The notes: generated by a model not told the origin, from the letters alone. Shown: positions 7,794 to 16,630, counted from the first letter of the stretch. The stretch: DNA of 64,000 nt from Rosenbergiella collisarenosi (GCF_018494085.1 NZ_JABBFP010000003.1:248001-312000); one strand, 5' to 3'. Made by a program: numbers and translations.

Positions 7794-9314
7794 TTAAAAC
7801 AGCCCTAGCGGTTCAATCCCATAGCTGACAAGTAGATTTTTCGTTTGCTGATAGTGATCTAACATCATCTTATGGGTCTCGCGACCGATACCAGACTGCT
7901 TGTAGCCTCCAAAGGCGGCATGGGCCGGGTAGAGATGGTAGCAATTGGTCCACACCCTGCCCGCCTGTACCGCACGCCCGACGCGATAAGCACGATGCGT
8001 ATCACGCGTCCAGACACCCGCCCCTAACCCGTAAATGGTATCGTTAGCGATTGAGATGGCTTCCGCCTCGTCTTTGAAAGTCGTTATGCCAATCACCGGG
8101 CCAAAAATTTCTTCTTGGAATACCTGCATGCGGTTATTGCCTTTCAGCAAGGTTGGCTGAATATAGAAGCCTGCCCCTAATTCTCCAGGTAGCGTCTCAA
8201 CCTGTCCACCGGTAAGCACCTGCGCGCCCTCTTGTTTGGCAATTTCCAGCCAAGAAAGGATCTTCTCGAACTGTTGCTGCGAGGCTTGCGCCCCCACCAT
8301 AGTCTCAGTATCCAATGGATGGCCGCGTTTAATGGTTTGCATACGCTTCATCACCACCGCCATAAACTTATCAAAAATAGAGGCTTGTACTAAAGCACGC
8401 GATGGGCAAGTACAAATCTCCCCCTGATTGAGGAAGCCAAGCACCAGTCCTTCTGCTGCCTTCTCAATAAAACTCTCCTCGGCATCCATGATATCTTCGA
8501 AGAAGATATTCGGCGATTTACCGCCTAATTCAACCGTAGAGGGGATAATGTTTTTTGCCGCTAATTCGAGAATATGGCGCCCAGTGGCCGTCGAGCCGGT
8601 GAAGGCAATTTTGGCGATCCCTGTGTGGCCGGCTAACGCTTCTCCTGCCTCTCGCCCAAATCCGTGAACGATATTGAGTACGCCCTTGGGCAGGAGATCG
8701 CCCACTAACTCTGCAAACAGTGTGATCGATAGCGGAGTCTGCTCAGCAGGCTTCAGTACAACGCAATTTCCTGCCGCCAGTGCGGGAGCGAGTTTCCACG
8801 CAGCCATCAATAAGGGGAAATTCCATGGGATTATCTGGCCTACAACGCCCAGCGGTTCGTGAAAATGATAGCTAACCGTTGTCTCATCAATCTCTGCACA
8901 GCTTCCCTCTTGTGCTCTGAGGCATCCTGCAAAGTAGCGGAAATGATCCACGGCCAAGGGAACATCGGCGGCGAGGGTCTCGCGTACCGGCTTACCATTA
9001 TCCCAGCTCTCGTTCACCGCAAATCGCTCAACCGCTTGCTCTAAACGATCCGCAATTTTCAATAAGACATCAGCACGCTGTTGCACCGACACCTTACTCC
9101 AACCAACGAAGGCTTGGGCCGCAGCACTGACCGCATCATCGATATCTTCGGCCTGTGAACGCGGAAATTCGCCGATCAACGAATTATCGATTGGTGAGCT
9201 ATTTTTAAAATATTGCCCCGCTCTCGGTGGAATAAACTGCCCACCGATATAGTTATGATAACGGTCTTTCAGGCTAATTAACGAGCCCTGTTCCTTCGGT
9301 GACGCATAGCGCAT
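7794..9314 (-). CDS. aldB: NAD(P)-dependent aldehyde dehydrogenase AldB
   Basis: Aldehyde dehydrogenase of 506 residues, matching E. coli AldB along its length. Key residues: general base E262 in VELGGKSPN, catalytic C301 in [11 protein letters not shown], oxyanion Asn in [10 protein letters not shown] (about residue 165), and the C-terminal [21 protein letters not shown]. It oxidises acetaldehyde and other short or aromatic aldehydes to acids. An ipdC-like decarboxylase that makes aldehydes from 2-keto acids lies elsewhere in the window; a functional link is only a possibility. Monocistronic by appearance. Confidence 0.9.
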   Translation of the reverse strand: MRYASPKEQGSLISLKDRYHNYIGGQFIPPRAGQYFKNSSPIDNSLIGEFPRSQAEDIDDAVSAAAQAFVGWSKVSVQQRADVLLKIADRLEQAVERFAVNESWDNGKPVRETLAADVPLAVDHFRYFAGCLRAQEGSCAEIDETTVSYHFHEPLGVVGQIIPWNFPLLMAAWKLAPALAAGNCVVLKPAEQTPLSITLFAELVGDLLPKGVLNIVHGFGREAGEALAGHTGIAKIAFTGSTATGRHILELAAKNIIPSTVELGGKSPNIFFEDIMDAEESFIEKAAEGLVLGFLNQGEICTCPSRALVQASIFDKFMAVVMKRMQTIKRGHPLDTETMVGAQASQQQFEKILSWLEIAKQEGAQVLTGGQVETLPGELGAGFYIQPTLLKGNNRMQVFQEEIFGPVIGITTFKDEAEAISIANDTIYGLGAGVWTRDTHRAYRVGRAVQAGRVWTNCYHLYPAHAAFGGYKQSGIGRETHKMMLDHYQQTKNLLVSYGIEPLGLF

Positions 9315-9365
9315 AGTGCCCCCATGACGATGTTAAATATGTGTTAAATTAGACACAAAAAAGGG

Positions 9366-9380
9366 ACCCTGTCACAGGGT
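9366..9380. repeat. Short dyad in the aldB upstream region
   Basis: ACCCTG-TCA-CAGGGT, a perfect 6-bp inverted repeat about 52 bp upstream of the aldB start, in the divergent region shared with the methyltransferase gene. It could be a regulator site; no regulator is assigned. Confidence 0.35.
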
Positions 9381-9528
9381 AAGAGGTTATTTTGTGAGAT
9401 TGGTAAGAATAATTTACTCTTTTTACTGACAGACTATTCTTATAAACCGTAAAAAAAAGGTTCTAATGTGGCACTTTCGCTCTACACTGAAGACTAAGTA
9501 GTCATTGAGGTCTAACAGGAGGTTAACA

Positions 9529-10098
9529 ATGCTGGCATCAGCCATAAACATGTTCCGTTCGAAAGCCGGATTTGTTCAACAATTCATAAAGAATCCGCGT
9601 GCAATCGGCAGCATAACCCCCTCATCTCTAATACTCTGCGAGACCATGGCTCAAGGGGCTGATTGGCAAAGAGTAAGTCGTGCCGCAGAACTCGGAGCCG
9701 GAGATGGCGTGCTTACTCGCGTTTTGTTGCAGCACCTCTCTCCCCAAGCTACGCTCGATGTGTTTGAGATTAGCCCACCTCTCGTTAAAAAGCTTAGGCA
9801 GATTCAAGATGGGCGGATGGCGATCCACTCGCATTCTGCCGAACATCTCACCGGCCATTACGATGTGATTTTTTCTGGATTACCGCTGCTTTCACTGCCC
9901 GCTCAAACCCGCCATGCTATTTTAGAAAAGGTTCACGAAACGCTGGCACCGGGCGGAGTGTTTATACAGTTTCAGTACACTTCTCTCACCCAACCGGAGT
10001 TATCACGGTATTTTATTTGGGAGAGACAGCGCGTACTCAAAAACGTGCCACCCGCGTGGGTGTACCGGTGCCAGCGTAACTGGTCTGATAAAACGTGA
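9529..10098 (+). CDS. SAM-dependent methyltransferase, PmtA/ribosomal-RNA-adenine-dimethylase-like fold
   Basis: A 189-residue class I methyltransferase. Glycine-rich SAM motif I is AAELGAGDGVLTRVLL, followed by the acidic strand end LDVFEISPPLVKKL and motif IV YDVIFSGLPLLSLP. The N-terminus (KAGFVQQFIKNPRAIGSITPSS) resembles the group annotated as phospholipid N-methyltransferases in Proteobacteria. Whether it methylates a phospholipid here is not shown by the sequence. Start 9529 was chosen for the perfect AGGAGG 6 bp upstream. It converges with the M20 hydrolase, leaving only 4 bp between stop codons. Confidence 0.75.
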   Translation: MLASAINMFRSKAGFVQQFIKNPRAIGSITPSSLILCETMAQGADWQRVSRAAELGAGDGVLTRVLLQHLSPQATLDVFEISPPLVKKLRQIQDGRMAIHSHSAEHLTGHYDVIFSGLPLLSLPAQTRHAILEKVHETLAPGGVFIQFQYTSLTQPELSRYFIWERQRVLKNVPPAWVYRCQRNWSDKT

Positions 10099-10102
10099 TA
10101 GC

Positions 10103-11269
10103 TTATCGTCGATAGCCCGCACGCGCGTGCGCGATATTCAGCCACCAATCGATACCTTGGCCAATGACGGCATCATCGAAATCGTAATCGGGATGATGAC
10201 ACATCGGCCTGTCGCCGATACCGAGAAAGCCGTACACGCCAGGCGCATAGTCTAAGTAGAAAGAAAAATCCTCAGAGGGGCCTACCGGACTGTTCGCCAG
10301 ATAACAGGCATCGGTACCGCGCCACTGTTGTAAGGACTCTACTAGAGTACTGGCGAGCGCCGTGTCGTTCACTACGGCTGGACAGCCAGCGATATACGTA
10401 ATCTCACCACTACCGCCAAAGCCTTGTGTAACGCTATCGAGCAGTTGCTGCATCCGCTGTTTAACCTCGACCCTGACTTGCGCGTCATACGTCCTCACGG
10501 TGCCCGTTAAGACGACCTGATCAGGAATGATATTATGCGAGCTTCCTCCGTGAATAGAACCGAAGCTGATTGTCGCTGTCTGTAAGGGGCTAATCGAGCG
10601 ACTAATGATCGTTTGGTAATCATTAATGAGCCTCGACGCCATCACGATGGGATCAATACAGCGCTCTGGAACGGCACCATGTCCTCCCTTACCCCGCAGC
10701 GTTAGAGTAAAAATATCACTCGCCGTTAACGTCGCAGCTTGATTAACTTCGATGATGCCGCGTGGTCGGCCAGGCATATTGTGCAGCCCATAAATTTCCT
10801 CGAACGCAAACCGCTGATGCAACCCGTCATTGAGCATCGCCGGTGCACCGAGTAAGTTTTCCTCTGCGCATTGAAAGATAAACACTAAGGTGCCTGCGAA
10901 GTCACGGTGCTGACCGAGTAGTTTGGCCGCACCGAGTAACATCACCGTGTGTCCGTCGTGACCACAGCCATGGAATCTGCCTGCTACGGTAGAGCAATAC
11001 TCAACTTGCGAGGCATCACGCCCTTCTTGCATCGGCAAGGCATCCATATCCGCACGTAAGGCAATCATTTTACCCGGTCGATTACCTTTAATTAGCGCGA
11101 CGATCCCCGTTTTACCGATACCGGTGTGGATTTCATCCATATTACACTGCCGTAGATAGCGCTCGACGGCCGCTGCAGTGGCCACTTCTTCGAATGCCGC
11201 CTCAGGATGCTGGTGAAGGTGGCGACGTAAGCCCGTTAACTCATCCAGTAATGCAGAAGTTGGGTTCAT
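10103..11269 (-). CDS. M20-family metal-dependent amidohydrolase
   Basis: Zn-dependent hydrolase of the M20D group (hippurate hydrolase, AbgB, N-acetyl-amino-acid deacylase relatives), 388 residues. Metal ligands and catalytic residues: RADMDALP at 72-79, GCGHDGH at 101-107, EE at about 136-137, and the dimerisation-domain segment GKGGHGAVPE. It likely releases an amino acid or aromatic amine from an N-acyl conjugate in the cytoplasm; the substrate is unknown. The ATG directly follows the TAG stop of ycdY with no base between, so translation is probably coupled and the two are co-transcribed. In E. coli ycdY neighbours ycdX, not this enzyme. Confidence 0.85.
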   Translation of the reverse strand: MNPTSALLDELTGLRRHLHQHPEAAFEEVATAAAVERYLRQCNMDEIHTGIGKTGIVALIKGNRPGKMIALRADMDALPMQEGRDASQVEYCSTVAGRFHGCGHDGHTVMLLGAAKLLGQHRDFAGTLVFIFQCAEENLLGAPAMLNDGLHQRFAFEEIYGLHNMPGRPRGIIEVNQAATLTASDIFTLTLRGKGGHGAVPERCIDPIVMASRLINDYQTIISRSISPLQTATISFGSIHGGSSHNIIPDQVVLTGTVRTYDAQVRVEVKQRMQQLLDSVTQGFGGSGEITYIAGCPAVVNDTALASTLVESLQQWRGTDACYLANSPVGPSEDFSFYLDYAPGVYGFLGIGDRPMCHHPDYDFDDAVIGQGIDWWLNIAHARAGYRR

Positions 11270-11842
11270 CTAAGCCTCTTCATCTTCGTCGTACTCCTCG
11301 CCAGCGAATAACTCATCTGCCATCGCTTGTAACGCTCCACGCGTGGTCATAGCTAACGCACGATAGAAGCCCGTCTGCGCATGCGCTTCAACTTTACCCA
11401 GGAATGCACCACACCACGGGAGTAAAAACTCATCAAACAACGCGGTGATCGCTTGATTTTCATCCGCGGCGGCATGGTCCTCAAGCCAAGAAGCGGCAAT
11501 GAGTAATAGGCCAAAGTGATCGGCAGCGGTCGTCGAAAGTGGCATGCCACGAGTGGTTAAAAAGTTTTTAACCTCGGATTCTGCGGGGCCTTGTGGCCAT
11601 TGATGCCCGAAAGGTGTGACAGAAGGCGATTCATCGCCAAACAGCTGCTGATAATCGCGACTCAGCTCATCACGGTCGTAGTGACGTTGCAGTTGTGCCA
11701 ATAAATCATCTTGTTCGAGTGGCCAGTTTTGATTGAGTTTACCCTCTTTAAATAGTTCCCACAGCGGCTGCAGCGCAGGATCGTTAGGGTTGCGGTAAAA
11801 TAACGTGCCGAGAATGCGGCAAAGTACGGAAAATTCATTCAT
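11270..11842 (-). CDS. ycdY: TorD/DmsD-family chaperone YcdY
   Basis: Redox-enzyme maturation-type chaperone, 190 residues, all-helical. It matches E. coli YcdY throughout: MNEFSVLCRILGTLFYRNPNDP at the start, NWPLEQDDLLAQLQ, and the family signature ADHFGLLLIAASWLEDHAA plus LLPWCGAFLGKVEAHA. In E. coli YcdY works with the YcdX phosphatase and supports swarming. Here YcdX is absent from the neighbourhood and an M20 hydrolase occupies the downstream position. The acidic tail EEYDEDEEA is a YcdY-type feature. Confidence 0.9.
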   Translation of the reverse strand: MNEFSVLCRILGTLFYRNPNDPALQPLWELFKEGKLNQNWPLEQDDLLAQLQRHYDRDELSRDYQQLFGDESPSVTPFGHQWPQGPAESEVKNFLTTRGMPLSTTAADHFGLLLIAASWLEDHAAADENQAITALFDEFLLPWCGAFLGKVEAHAQTGFYRALAMTTRGALQAMADELFAGEEYDEDEEA

Positions 11843-11923
11843 ATGAGTAGCCTATTAGTAACGAAATAATCGGGCGATTGTAGCATGGTGGCCCATCGCT
11901 GCATCGATTCATCAAAAATAGGG

Positions 11924-11957
11924 TAAAAAAAAGGCCATCTCAATGAGATGGCCTTTT
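11924..11957 (-). terminator. Terminator after the YeaQ/YmgE-family gene
   Basis: Stem AAGGCCATCTC/GAGATGGCCTT (11931-11941 with 11945-11955), loop of 3, with a run of T on the minus strand. It ends transcription of the gene at 11972-12220. Confidence 0.85.
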
Positions 11958-11971
11958 CGATTCGTCAGAAT

Positions 11972-12220
11972 TTAGCTTCTGACTTTGCGGTAGATCCACA
12001 GTACAACGATTGCACCGATTACAGCGACCACAAAGCTGCCGAAGTTGAAGCCGTCAACACGACCATGACCGAAGAAAGTACTGATCCAGCCGCCTACGAC
12101 CGCACCAACAATCCCCAGAATAATGGTTACGATGAAACCGCCACCATCTTTACCTGGCATAATCCATTTCGCAAGGATCCCTGCGATCAGACCAAAGATA
12201 ATCCACGAAAGAATACCCAT
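11972..12220 (-). CDS. GlsB/YeaQ/YmgE family membrane protein
   Basis: An 82-residue inner-membrane protein with three hydrophobic segments and the family motif GxxxGxxA plus GG (MGILSWIIFGLIAGILAKWI, IVTIILGIVGAVVGGWIS, VVAVIGAIVVLWIYRKV). The family is called transglycosylase-associated in databases and is often stress-induced; a biochemical role is not known. The opposite strand carries an open frame over the same DNA, but only this frame gives a conserved protein. Confidence 0.88.
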   Translation of the reverse strand: MGILSWIIFGLIAGILAKWIMPGKDGGGFIVTIILGIVGAVVGGWISTFFGHGRVDGFNFGSFVVAVIGAIVVLWIYRKVRS

Positions 12221-12362
12221 TTACTGCTCCTTATCTGACAAACATCGATTTATACATTCACAAAGTGATTAATGAATATTTCTAAACACTGTCTTGACGA
12301 TTATAGGCAATAATTTTCAGAGTGGCGAATAAATATTAATAAAAACTTTATTATTTATGATG

Positions 12363-13016
12363 TTAACTGTCTTGGTAAGCCTCAGTCACCTTACGCAGAT
12401 AGCGTGGGGCTTGGGCTGCTGGGTGCTCGCGCTGCACAAAACTAATAAATTGTTCCGGCGTCATATGATTGATTTTAGCGATAGCCCGCTCACGACTTGA
12501 TGAAAATATGCGCATTAAGGCCCCTGCGCCATTCGCATAAGAGACGATGGTCGCATAACGCAGCGTTACCGGATTTTTGATACCCGATAGTTCATTTTCT
12601 TGCAGGAGTTTTAAATACGCGGTGCCTATCTGGATATTTTTAGCAGGATCCTTCAGCTCATGCCCACTCGGTTGTCCGCGACGTCCTGTCGCTTGATATA
12701 CGGCGCGACCAGCTGTTGAGGCTTTGATTTGCATTAGTCCAATAGCGTTAGAGTGACTGACGACTTTTGGATTTCCACCTGATTCGACACTAATAATGGC
12801 GCTGACGAGTTTCGGGTCAACGCCATAATGACTGGCGGCATCTTCGGTATAGTGTGACCAATGATCGTTGGTGATCACTTTCCCTGGCTTGGTGATCGTT
12901 TGAGGATCGAGTAAAAACTTGGAGCTTGAGGTAGCCGGTAGTTCTGTGGTCTGTGTCGGATGCTGTGAACAGGCTGACAGCGTGAGGACCGTCAACAGCA
13001 AGAGTTTGCTTTTCAC
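12363..13016 (-). CDS. emtA: Membrane-bound endolytic transglycosylase EmtA (MltE)
   Basis: Lipoprotein lytic transglycosylase of 217 residues. A signal peptide ends in the lipobox LSAC with Cys16. The Slt-type domain runs from about residue 55, with catalytic Glu78 in SVESGGNP, then SNAIGLMQIKAST and VSYANGAGALMRIFSS. It cleaves glycan strands of peptidoglycan in an endo fashion at the outer membrane, producing 1,6-anhydro-muropeptides. It is divergent from ldcA, which acts on turnover products; the same pairing of emtA and ldcA exists in E. coli. The 250-bp gap between them is A+T-rich. Confidence 0.92.
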   Translation of the reverse strand: MKSKLLLLTVLTLSACSQHPTQTTELPATSSSKFLLDPQTITKPGKVITNDHWSHYTEDAASHYGVDPKLVSAIISVESGGNPKVVSHSNAIGLMQIKASTAGRAVYQATGRRGQPSGHELKDPAKNIQIGTAYLKLLQENELSGIKNPVTLRYATIVSYANGAGALMRIFSSSRERAIAKINHMTPEQFISFVQREHPAAQAPRYLRKVTEAYQDS

Positions 13017-13269
13017 GTCATGGAGTTCCTAGATAATGAATTGCGAGCTATATTACTCAGCAGAAAAATTTAAAATATGGCCGTTTGTCTTAAAAAATGC
13101 TGACGCAGCATGCCGAATTAGTCGGATTTTTTCCCCGGTTGGCGATTTTTTAACATAAAAATCGGTAAAATCCTAATATTGATTCCCCATCATCAAATAT
13201 TTTTGACGGGTATCTTGCCTTCATCCGTCAGGTCATTATTATAAAATTTTGCCAAATACTGAGTAGACT

Positions 13270-14193
13270 ATGCCCAGACCTCGCTCTATACGATTAATCG
13301 CTCCGTCGGGATATTGCCAGAACCAAATTGCCGCTAAACGTGGCATCGAACGTCTATCCATCGAACATACTATCGATAACACCACTGTAATTGGTCGCAG
13401 GGAACAGCGCTTCGCGGGCACTGATCACGAACGCCTCAACGATATTAACGAGCTGGCGCAGCTCTCTTCATTACCTGACATTATTTTAGCGGCAAGAGGC
13501 GGGTATGGCGCGAGCCGTTTATTAGAGGCGATAGATTATGCGGGCCTACAACGGCGCTTTGCTAATCAGCCCACCGCAATATGCGGCCACAGCGATTTTA
13601 CTGCAATCCAGCTAGCACTATTAGCCCAGGCTGACTTGGTGACTTTCAGTGCGCCGATGTTAGCCGGTAATTTTGGCGCAGATCCCCTCTCCTCTTTTAC
13701 ACAAACCCATTTTTGGGGCATTTTAACCCAACCCAGCTATACGCTCACCTGGCAAGATACCCAACCCTTAACTGGCTCATGGCAGGGTCAACTGTGGGGG
13801 GGAAATCTTACGATGATCTGCTCATTGGTGGGTACACCTTGGTTACCGAAGGTGACCGGCGGCATATTGGCCATCGAGGATATTAATGAAAGTCCGTTTC
13901 GGGTGGAACGCATGCTATTGCAGCTGTATCACGCTGGCATACTCAGTCAGCAAAAAGCTGTCATCACCGGAAGTTTTACTCATGGTGAACCTAATGACTA
14001 TGACGCGGGTTACCAGCTCACTAGCGTGTGGGACTATCTTCAGAAAAAAACGGGCGTCCCGTTTATCAATCAGCTCGATTTCGGCCACGACGCGGATACG
14101 GTGACCCTCCCTATTGGCGCACAAGCGAGCTTAATTGCGCAAGAAAAGCAACGACACCTGCAACTTTCTGGCTATCCTTATTTAGTCGATTAA
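13270..14193 (+). CDS. ldcA: Muramoyl-tetrapeptide carboxypeptidase LdcA
   Basis: Cytoplasmic LD-carboxypeptidase (family S66), 307 residues, removing the terminal D-Ala from murein tetrapeptides during recycling. The nucleophilic Ser is S108 in CGHSDFTAIQLAL; the Glu/His partners fit AIEDINESPFRVERML and DFGHDADTVTLPIG. The N-terminal IRLIAPSGY motif is typical of the family. The start at 13270 matches the expected N-terminus. It pairs with emtA, which generates the muropeptides that are later trimmed. Confidence 0.92.
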   Translation: MPRPRSIRLIAPSGYCQNQIAAKRGIERLSIEHTIDNTTVIGRREQRFAGTDHERLNDINELAQLSSLPDIILAARGGYGASRLLEAIDYAGLQRRFANQPTAICGHSDFTAIQLALLAQADLVTFSAPMLAGNFGADPLSSFTQTHFWGILTQPSYTLTWQDTQPLTGSWQGQLWGGNLTMICSLVGTPWLPKVTGGILAIEDINESPFRVERMLLQLYHAGILSQQKAVITGSFTHGEPNDYDAGYQLTSVWDYLQKKTGVPFINQLDFGHDADTVTLPIGAQASLIAQEKQRHLQLSGYPYLVD

Positions 14194-14230
14194 CTGATCA
14201 TCATCATTATGGTGCAGGAAGGGAGTTACC

Positions 14231-14581
14231 ATGCGAGCCATTATTTACCTAATCCCCATCGCACTATCAGTGACAGGTTGTAGCCACAAACCTTATGGTC
14301 GATTATGTTCTGGGGAAGTTTCTACTCTTACTGGACAAGTAACGGGGCATTCTCAGGCATGGGTGTTTGACGAGATACAGCGTTTTACTATCACTAAAGG
14401 TGATACAACGGTTCACAGTGGGTATCTACACAGTACTAATCCTGCACTCTACGTGCCTAGCACGACAACGAAGGACGGATTTTTAGCACAACGGCTTTCT
14501 AATGACCGCTTTCGGTTAGCCGATGCGCGTCAAGACTCCATGGTCACTTGGACGTGCCCGGTCTCTGCTGCCAAGCCTTAA
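14231..14581 (+). CDS. Small lipoprotein, unknown function
   Basis: A 116-residue predicted lipoprotein: signal peptide MRAIIYLIPIALSVTGC with the lipobox VTGC and Cys17. The mature part is beta-strand-rich, with two later cysteines (about residues 27 and 109) that could form a disulfide. A GGAAGG-like ribosome site precedes the ATG. It follows ldcA by 37 bp and may be co-transcribed with it. I do not recognise the family. Confidence 0.7.
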   Translation: MRAIIYLIPIALSVTGCSHKPYGRLCSGEVSTLTGQVTGHSQAWVFDEIQRFTITKGDTTVHSGYLHSTNPALYVPSTTTKDGFLAQRLSNDRFRLADARQDSMVTWTCPVSAAKP

Positions 14582-14682
14582 CGTGCTATTTTCGTAGGAA
14601 AAATCTGTAAACCCTACATTTTTTATTTTCTTTGCTATAGTTTAATCATCGACATTACATCAGCCTACCAAGGAGCATTTCA

Positions 14683-14931
14683 ATGGTTAGTAAAATCCAA
14701 GATAAAGTTGAAGAGTACGCAGGTGCAGCACAAGAAGCTTATGGCGACGTGACCGATCAAGATGAGCATTCAGCAAAAGGCGCAGCGCGTAAATATGCTT
14801 CCCAAGCAAGCTACGCAGTGAAAGACGCGGCTGATACGATCAAACAACAAGTTTCAGATAAGCCTTATGCTGGCCTAGCTGTTGCGGCGGCGATTGGTGT
14901 TGCCTTCGGTTACCTGCTCGGCAGAAAATAA
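14683..14931 (+). CDS. ElaB/YqjD-like inner-membrane-anchored protein with CsbD-like N-terminus
   Basis: An 82-residue protein. The N-terminal half (KIQDKVEEYAGAAQEAYGDV) resembles CsbD stress proteins, and the C-terminus has one hydrophobic helix ending in GYLLGRK, the hallmark of the ElaB/YqjD/YgaM (DUF883) group of ribosome-associated, tail-anchored proteins. It is probably induced in stationary phase; that is inferred from the families. An AAGGAG site precedes the ATG, and a strong terminator follows. Confidence 0.78.
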   Translation: MVSKIQDKVEEYAGAAQEAYGDVTDQDEHSAKGAARKYASQASYAVKDAADTIKQQVSDKPYAGLAVAAAIGVAFGYLLGRK

Positions 14932-14947
14932 CCGTCAGAAATCAGTT

Positions 14948-14974
14948 AAAAGCACCCTCTGGGTGCTTTTTTTT
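14948..14974 (+). terminator. Terminator of the ElaB-like gene
   Basis: Stem AAAAGCACCC/GGGTGCTTTT with a TCT loop and a run of eight T. Confidence 0.88.
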
Positions 14975-14996
14975 GCTCTAACGCACCAAAAGTATG

Positions 14997-15025
14997 TTGC
15001 AATTCGTGCGATCTGTCGCTATTTT
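14997..15025 (+). promoter_or_regulatory. Sigma-70-like promoter for the candidate sRNA
   Basis: TTGCAA at 14997-15002, exactly 17 bp spacer, TATTTT at 15020-15025. This places transcription start near 15031-15033, about 88 nt before the end of the T run of the next terminator. No coding sequence follows it before that terminator. Confidence 0.55.
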
Positions 15026-15031
15026 TGATGT

Positions 15032-15119
15032 TCAGAGTACCTGATTGACACAATCAGATATTCGCCTAACTTACTCACATTGCTCTAGTTATCTTGCCCG
15101 CCTCGTGCGGGCTTTTTTT
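15032..15119 (+). ncRNA. Candidate Hfq-type small RNA
   Basis: An intergenic unit with its own promoter-like sequence, a 5' stem-loop CTGATTG-ACA-CAATCAG (15041-15057), a roughly 38-nt unstructured A/U/C-rich stretch, and a Rho-independent terminator GCCCGC-CTCGT-GCGGGC followed by eight T (15096-15120). There is no open reading frame. The 11-mer CTCACATTGCT in the unpaired part also occurs in the target-pairing core of E. coli RyhB at a similar distance from the terminator, but I see no Fur box at the promoter, so I do not call it RyhB. Identity is unknown. Confidence 0.55.
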
Positions 15120-15215
15120 TATCCAAGATTTTAGCCTGCTCCCCACTCCAACCCGCTATAAATTCTATGATATAGTCCGCGGCCACTGATAATTCAGCCA
15201 CTAATCAGGAGTCTT

Positions 15216-16130
15216 ATGGACGTTAGAAAACAACTTGATGGCACCGCGGTAGTCGCAATGCTGTTAATATGCCTCGTTTGGAGTTCGCAACAAGTCATTT
15301 TAAAAGAAATCGCCGGAAACTTCTCCCCACTGCTATTACTTGCCATGCGTTCAGGGATTGCCGCGTTGCTGCTATCCGGGCTAATGCTCGTACAGCGCCA
15401 ACGCTTTCCTATCGCTAGGGGTATGTGGTTGATGGGGGGGCTCGTCGGGTTACTTTTCTCTCTCGAGTATTTCTTCGTCTCAGAAGCCGTAAAATACACG
15501 ACGGCCGGTCATGTTGTGGTCTTCCTTTATACCTCGCCCATCTTTGCTGCGGTCGGGCTAAATTTTGCCATCAAAGACGAACGTTTATCAGGACTGCAGT
15601 GGGTAGGTATCGTCTTCTCGTTTATCGGTATCTGCGTCTCTTTTTCCGGCGGGTTTGGCGATAGCACTATGCTTAAAGGCGATTTTTTTGCGCTACTTTC
15701 TGGATTAATGTGGGGTGCAACAACGGTGGTGATCCGTAGCACTCGCGTCAACCAAATGGGCTCACGACCCATTCTGCTTTACCAGCTGATTGTTTCTTTT
15801 ATTTTCTTACTCATTGCTAGCTGGCTAAGCGGCAATACGCTGTTTGAGCCTACCTTTAAAAATATCGCTGCACTGACGTTTCAGTCGGTGGTTATTTGTT
15901 TTATCAGCTTTCTGGCTTGGTTTGCCTTACTTAAAAAATATGTTGCCTCACAATTAGGAGTACTGACATTTATGACTCCGCTGTTTGGCGTGGTCTTGGG
16001 GGCATTACTCCTGCATGAAACTATTCAAAATACCTTTGTCTGGGGAGCAAACCTCGTCGTCATTGGTATCATCTTGGTCACCGTAAAAAGTGGCGGAATA
16101 CGTATATTTAGACGTCGTCGCCCGCTGTAA
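15216..16130 (+). CDS. DMT-superfamily EamA transporter
   Basis: A 304-residue inner-membrane protein with ten predicted helices and two EamA repeats (first ends near GFGDSTMLKG, second starts at FFALLSGLMWGATTVV). The family exports amino acids and other small metabolites; the substrate is unknown. The repeat motif EYFFVSEAVKYTTAGHVVVFLYTSPIFAA is typical. It has an AGGAG site upstream and is monocistronic. A second EamA gene in this window (27011-27913) belongs to a different subgroup. Confidence 0.85.
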   Translation: MDVRKQLDGTAVVAMLLICLVWSSQQVILKEIAGNFSPLLLLAMRSGIAALLLSGLMLVQRQRFPIARGMWLMGGLVGLLFSLEYFFVSEAVKYTTAGHVVVFLYTSPIFAAVGLNFAIKDERLSGLQWVGIVFSFIGICVSFSGGFGDSTMLKGDFFALLSGLMWGATTVVIRSTRVNQMGSRPILLYQLIVSFIFLLIASWLSGNTLFEPTFKNIAALTFQSVVICFISFLAWFALLKKYVASQLGVLTFMTPLFGVVLGALLLHETIQNTFVWGANLVVIGIILVTVKSGGIRIFRRRRPL

Positions 16131-16385
16131 ACGCTCGCTACGGTAATGCGTCACAATACCTCAATGACGCGTTGCCGATAGCCGCCACATTATTTTCCGG
16201 TTTAGATATTCAGAATAAAAAAAGAAAGTTCAGTTTTTGTAAAAAAAACCACCGTCATGAGATTGTCACACTATAGTAGTTATATGGACGTAAGGAACTG
16301 GCGGTGACGCCAAGATAGCTAAAGCCTAATCAAGTTTTAGCGTTGTTATGTAGGTCTGGTGTAGAGCAATCTGAGGAGAAGACGA
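16131..16385. other. Intergenic region upstream of the 60-residue gene
   Basis: About 255 bp without a gene. The last 100 bp are well suited to a long 5' leader (a short dyad GGCG-GTGA-CGCC near 16300), but I could not match a known riboswitch or assign a promoter. Confidence 0.25.
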
Positions 16386-16568
16386 ATGTTTACTTTAACA
16401 AGAACCGAATTTGAATCGATTAATCCTGACTACCGTGGTGTGTGGCAAAAAGAGTGTGAAGAGCTCCCGAAATGGCCGCAAATTCGTGAACAATATGTAG
16501 GGAAACGCACAATATTACGCCAGGGTGCATTGTTAATTGAAGATATGCACTTTGCCATTATGACTTGA
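16386..16568 (+). CDS. Small protein of unknown function (60 residues)
   Basis: Encodes 60 residues, charged and aromatic (EFESINPDYRGVWQKECEE, WPQIREQYVGKRTIL), with no signal peptide or membrane segment. It looks genuine: a strong GAGGAG site sits 6-7 bp upstream, a dedicated terminator follows, and no other frame explains the DNA. I do not recognise the family. Possibly a small cytoplasmic regulator or stress protein, but nothing in the sequence decides this. Confidence 0.6.
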   Translation: MFTLTRTEFESINPDYRGVWQKECEELPKWPQIREQYVGKRTILRQGALLIEDMHFAIMT

Positions 16569-16587
16569 CCTTTTACCACACTAAAAT

Positions 16588-16620
16588 AGGTAAGCGACCT
16601 GCGTCACTTACCTTTTTTTT
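16588..16620 (+). terminator. Terminator of the 60-residue gene
   Basis: Imperfect stem AGGTAAG...CTTACCT (16588-16594 with 16607-16613) with an inner GAC/GTC pairing, followed by eight T. Confidence 0.82.
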
Positions 16621-16630
16621 GGCAACTCCT

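Noticed and set aside
11948-12238. Open frame on the + strand over the YeaQ/YmgE-family gene
   Set aside because: It is the mirror of a conserved membrane-protein frame, starts inside the terminator stem and its translation has no family features.
15032-15119. Calling the small RNA candidate RyhB
   Set aside because: Only an 11-nt match and similar length support it; the rest of the sequence differs and no Fur box is visible at the promoter.
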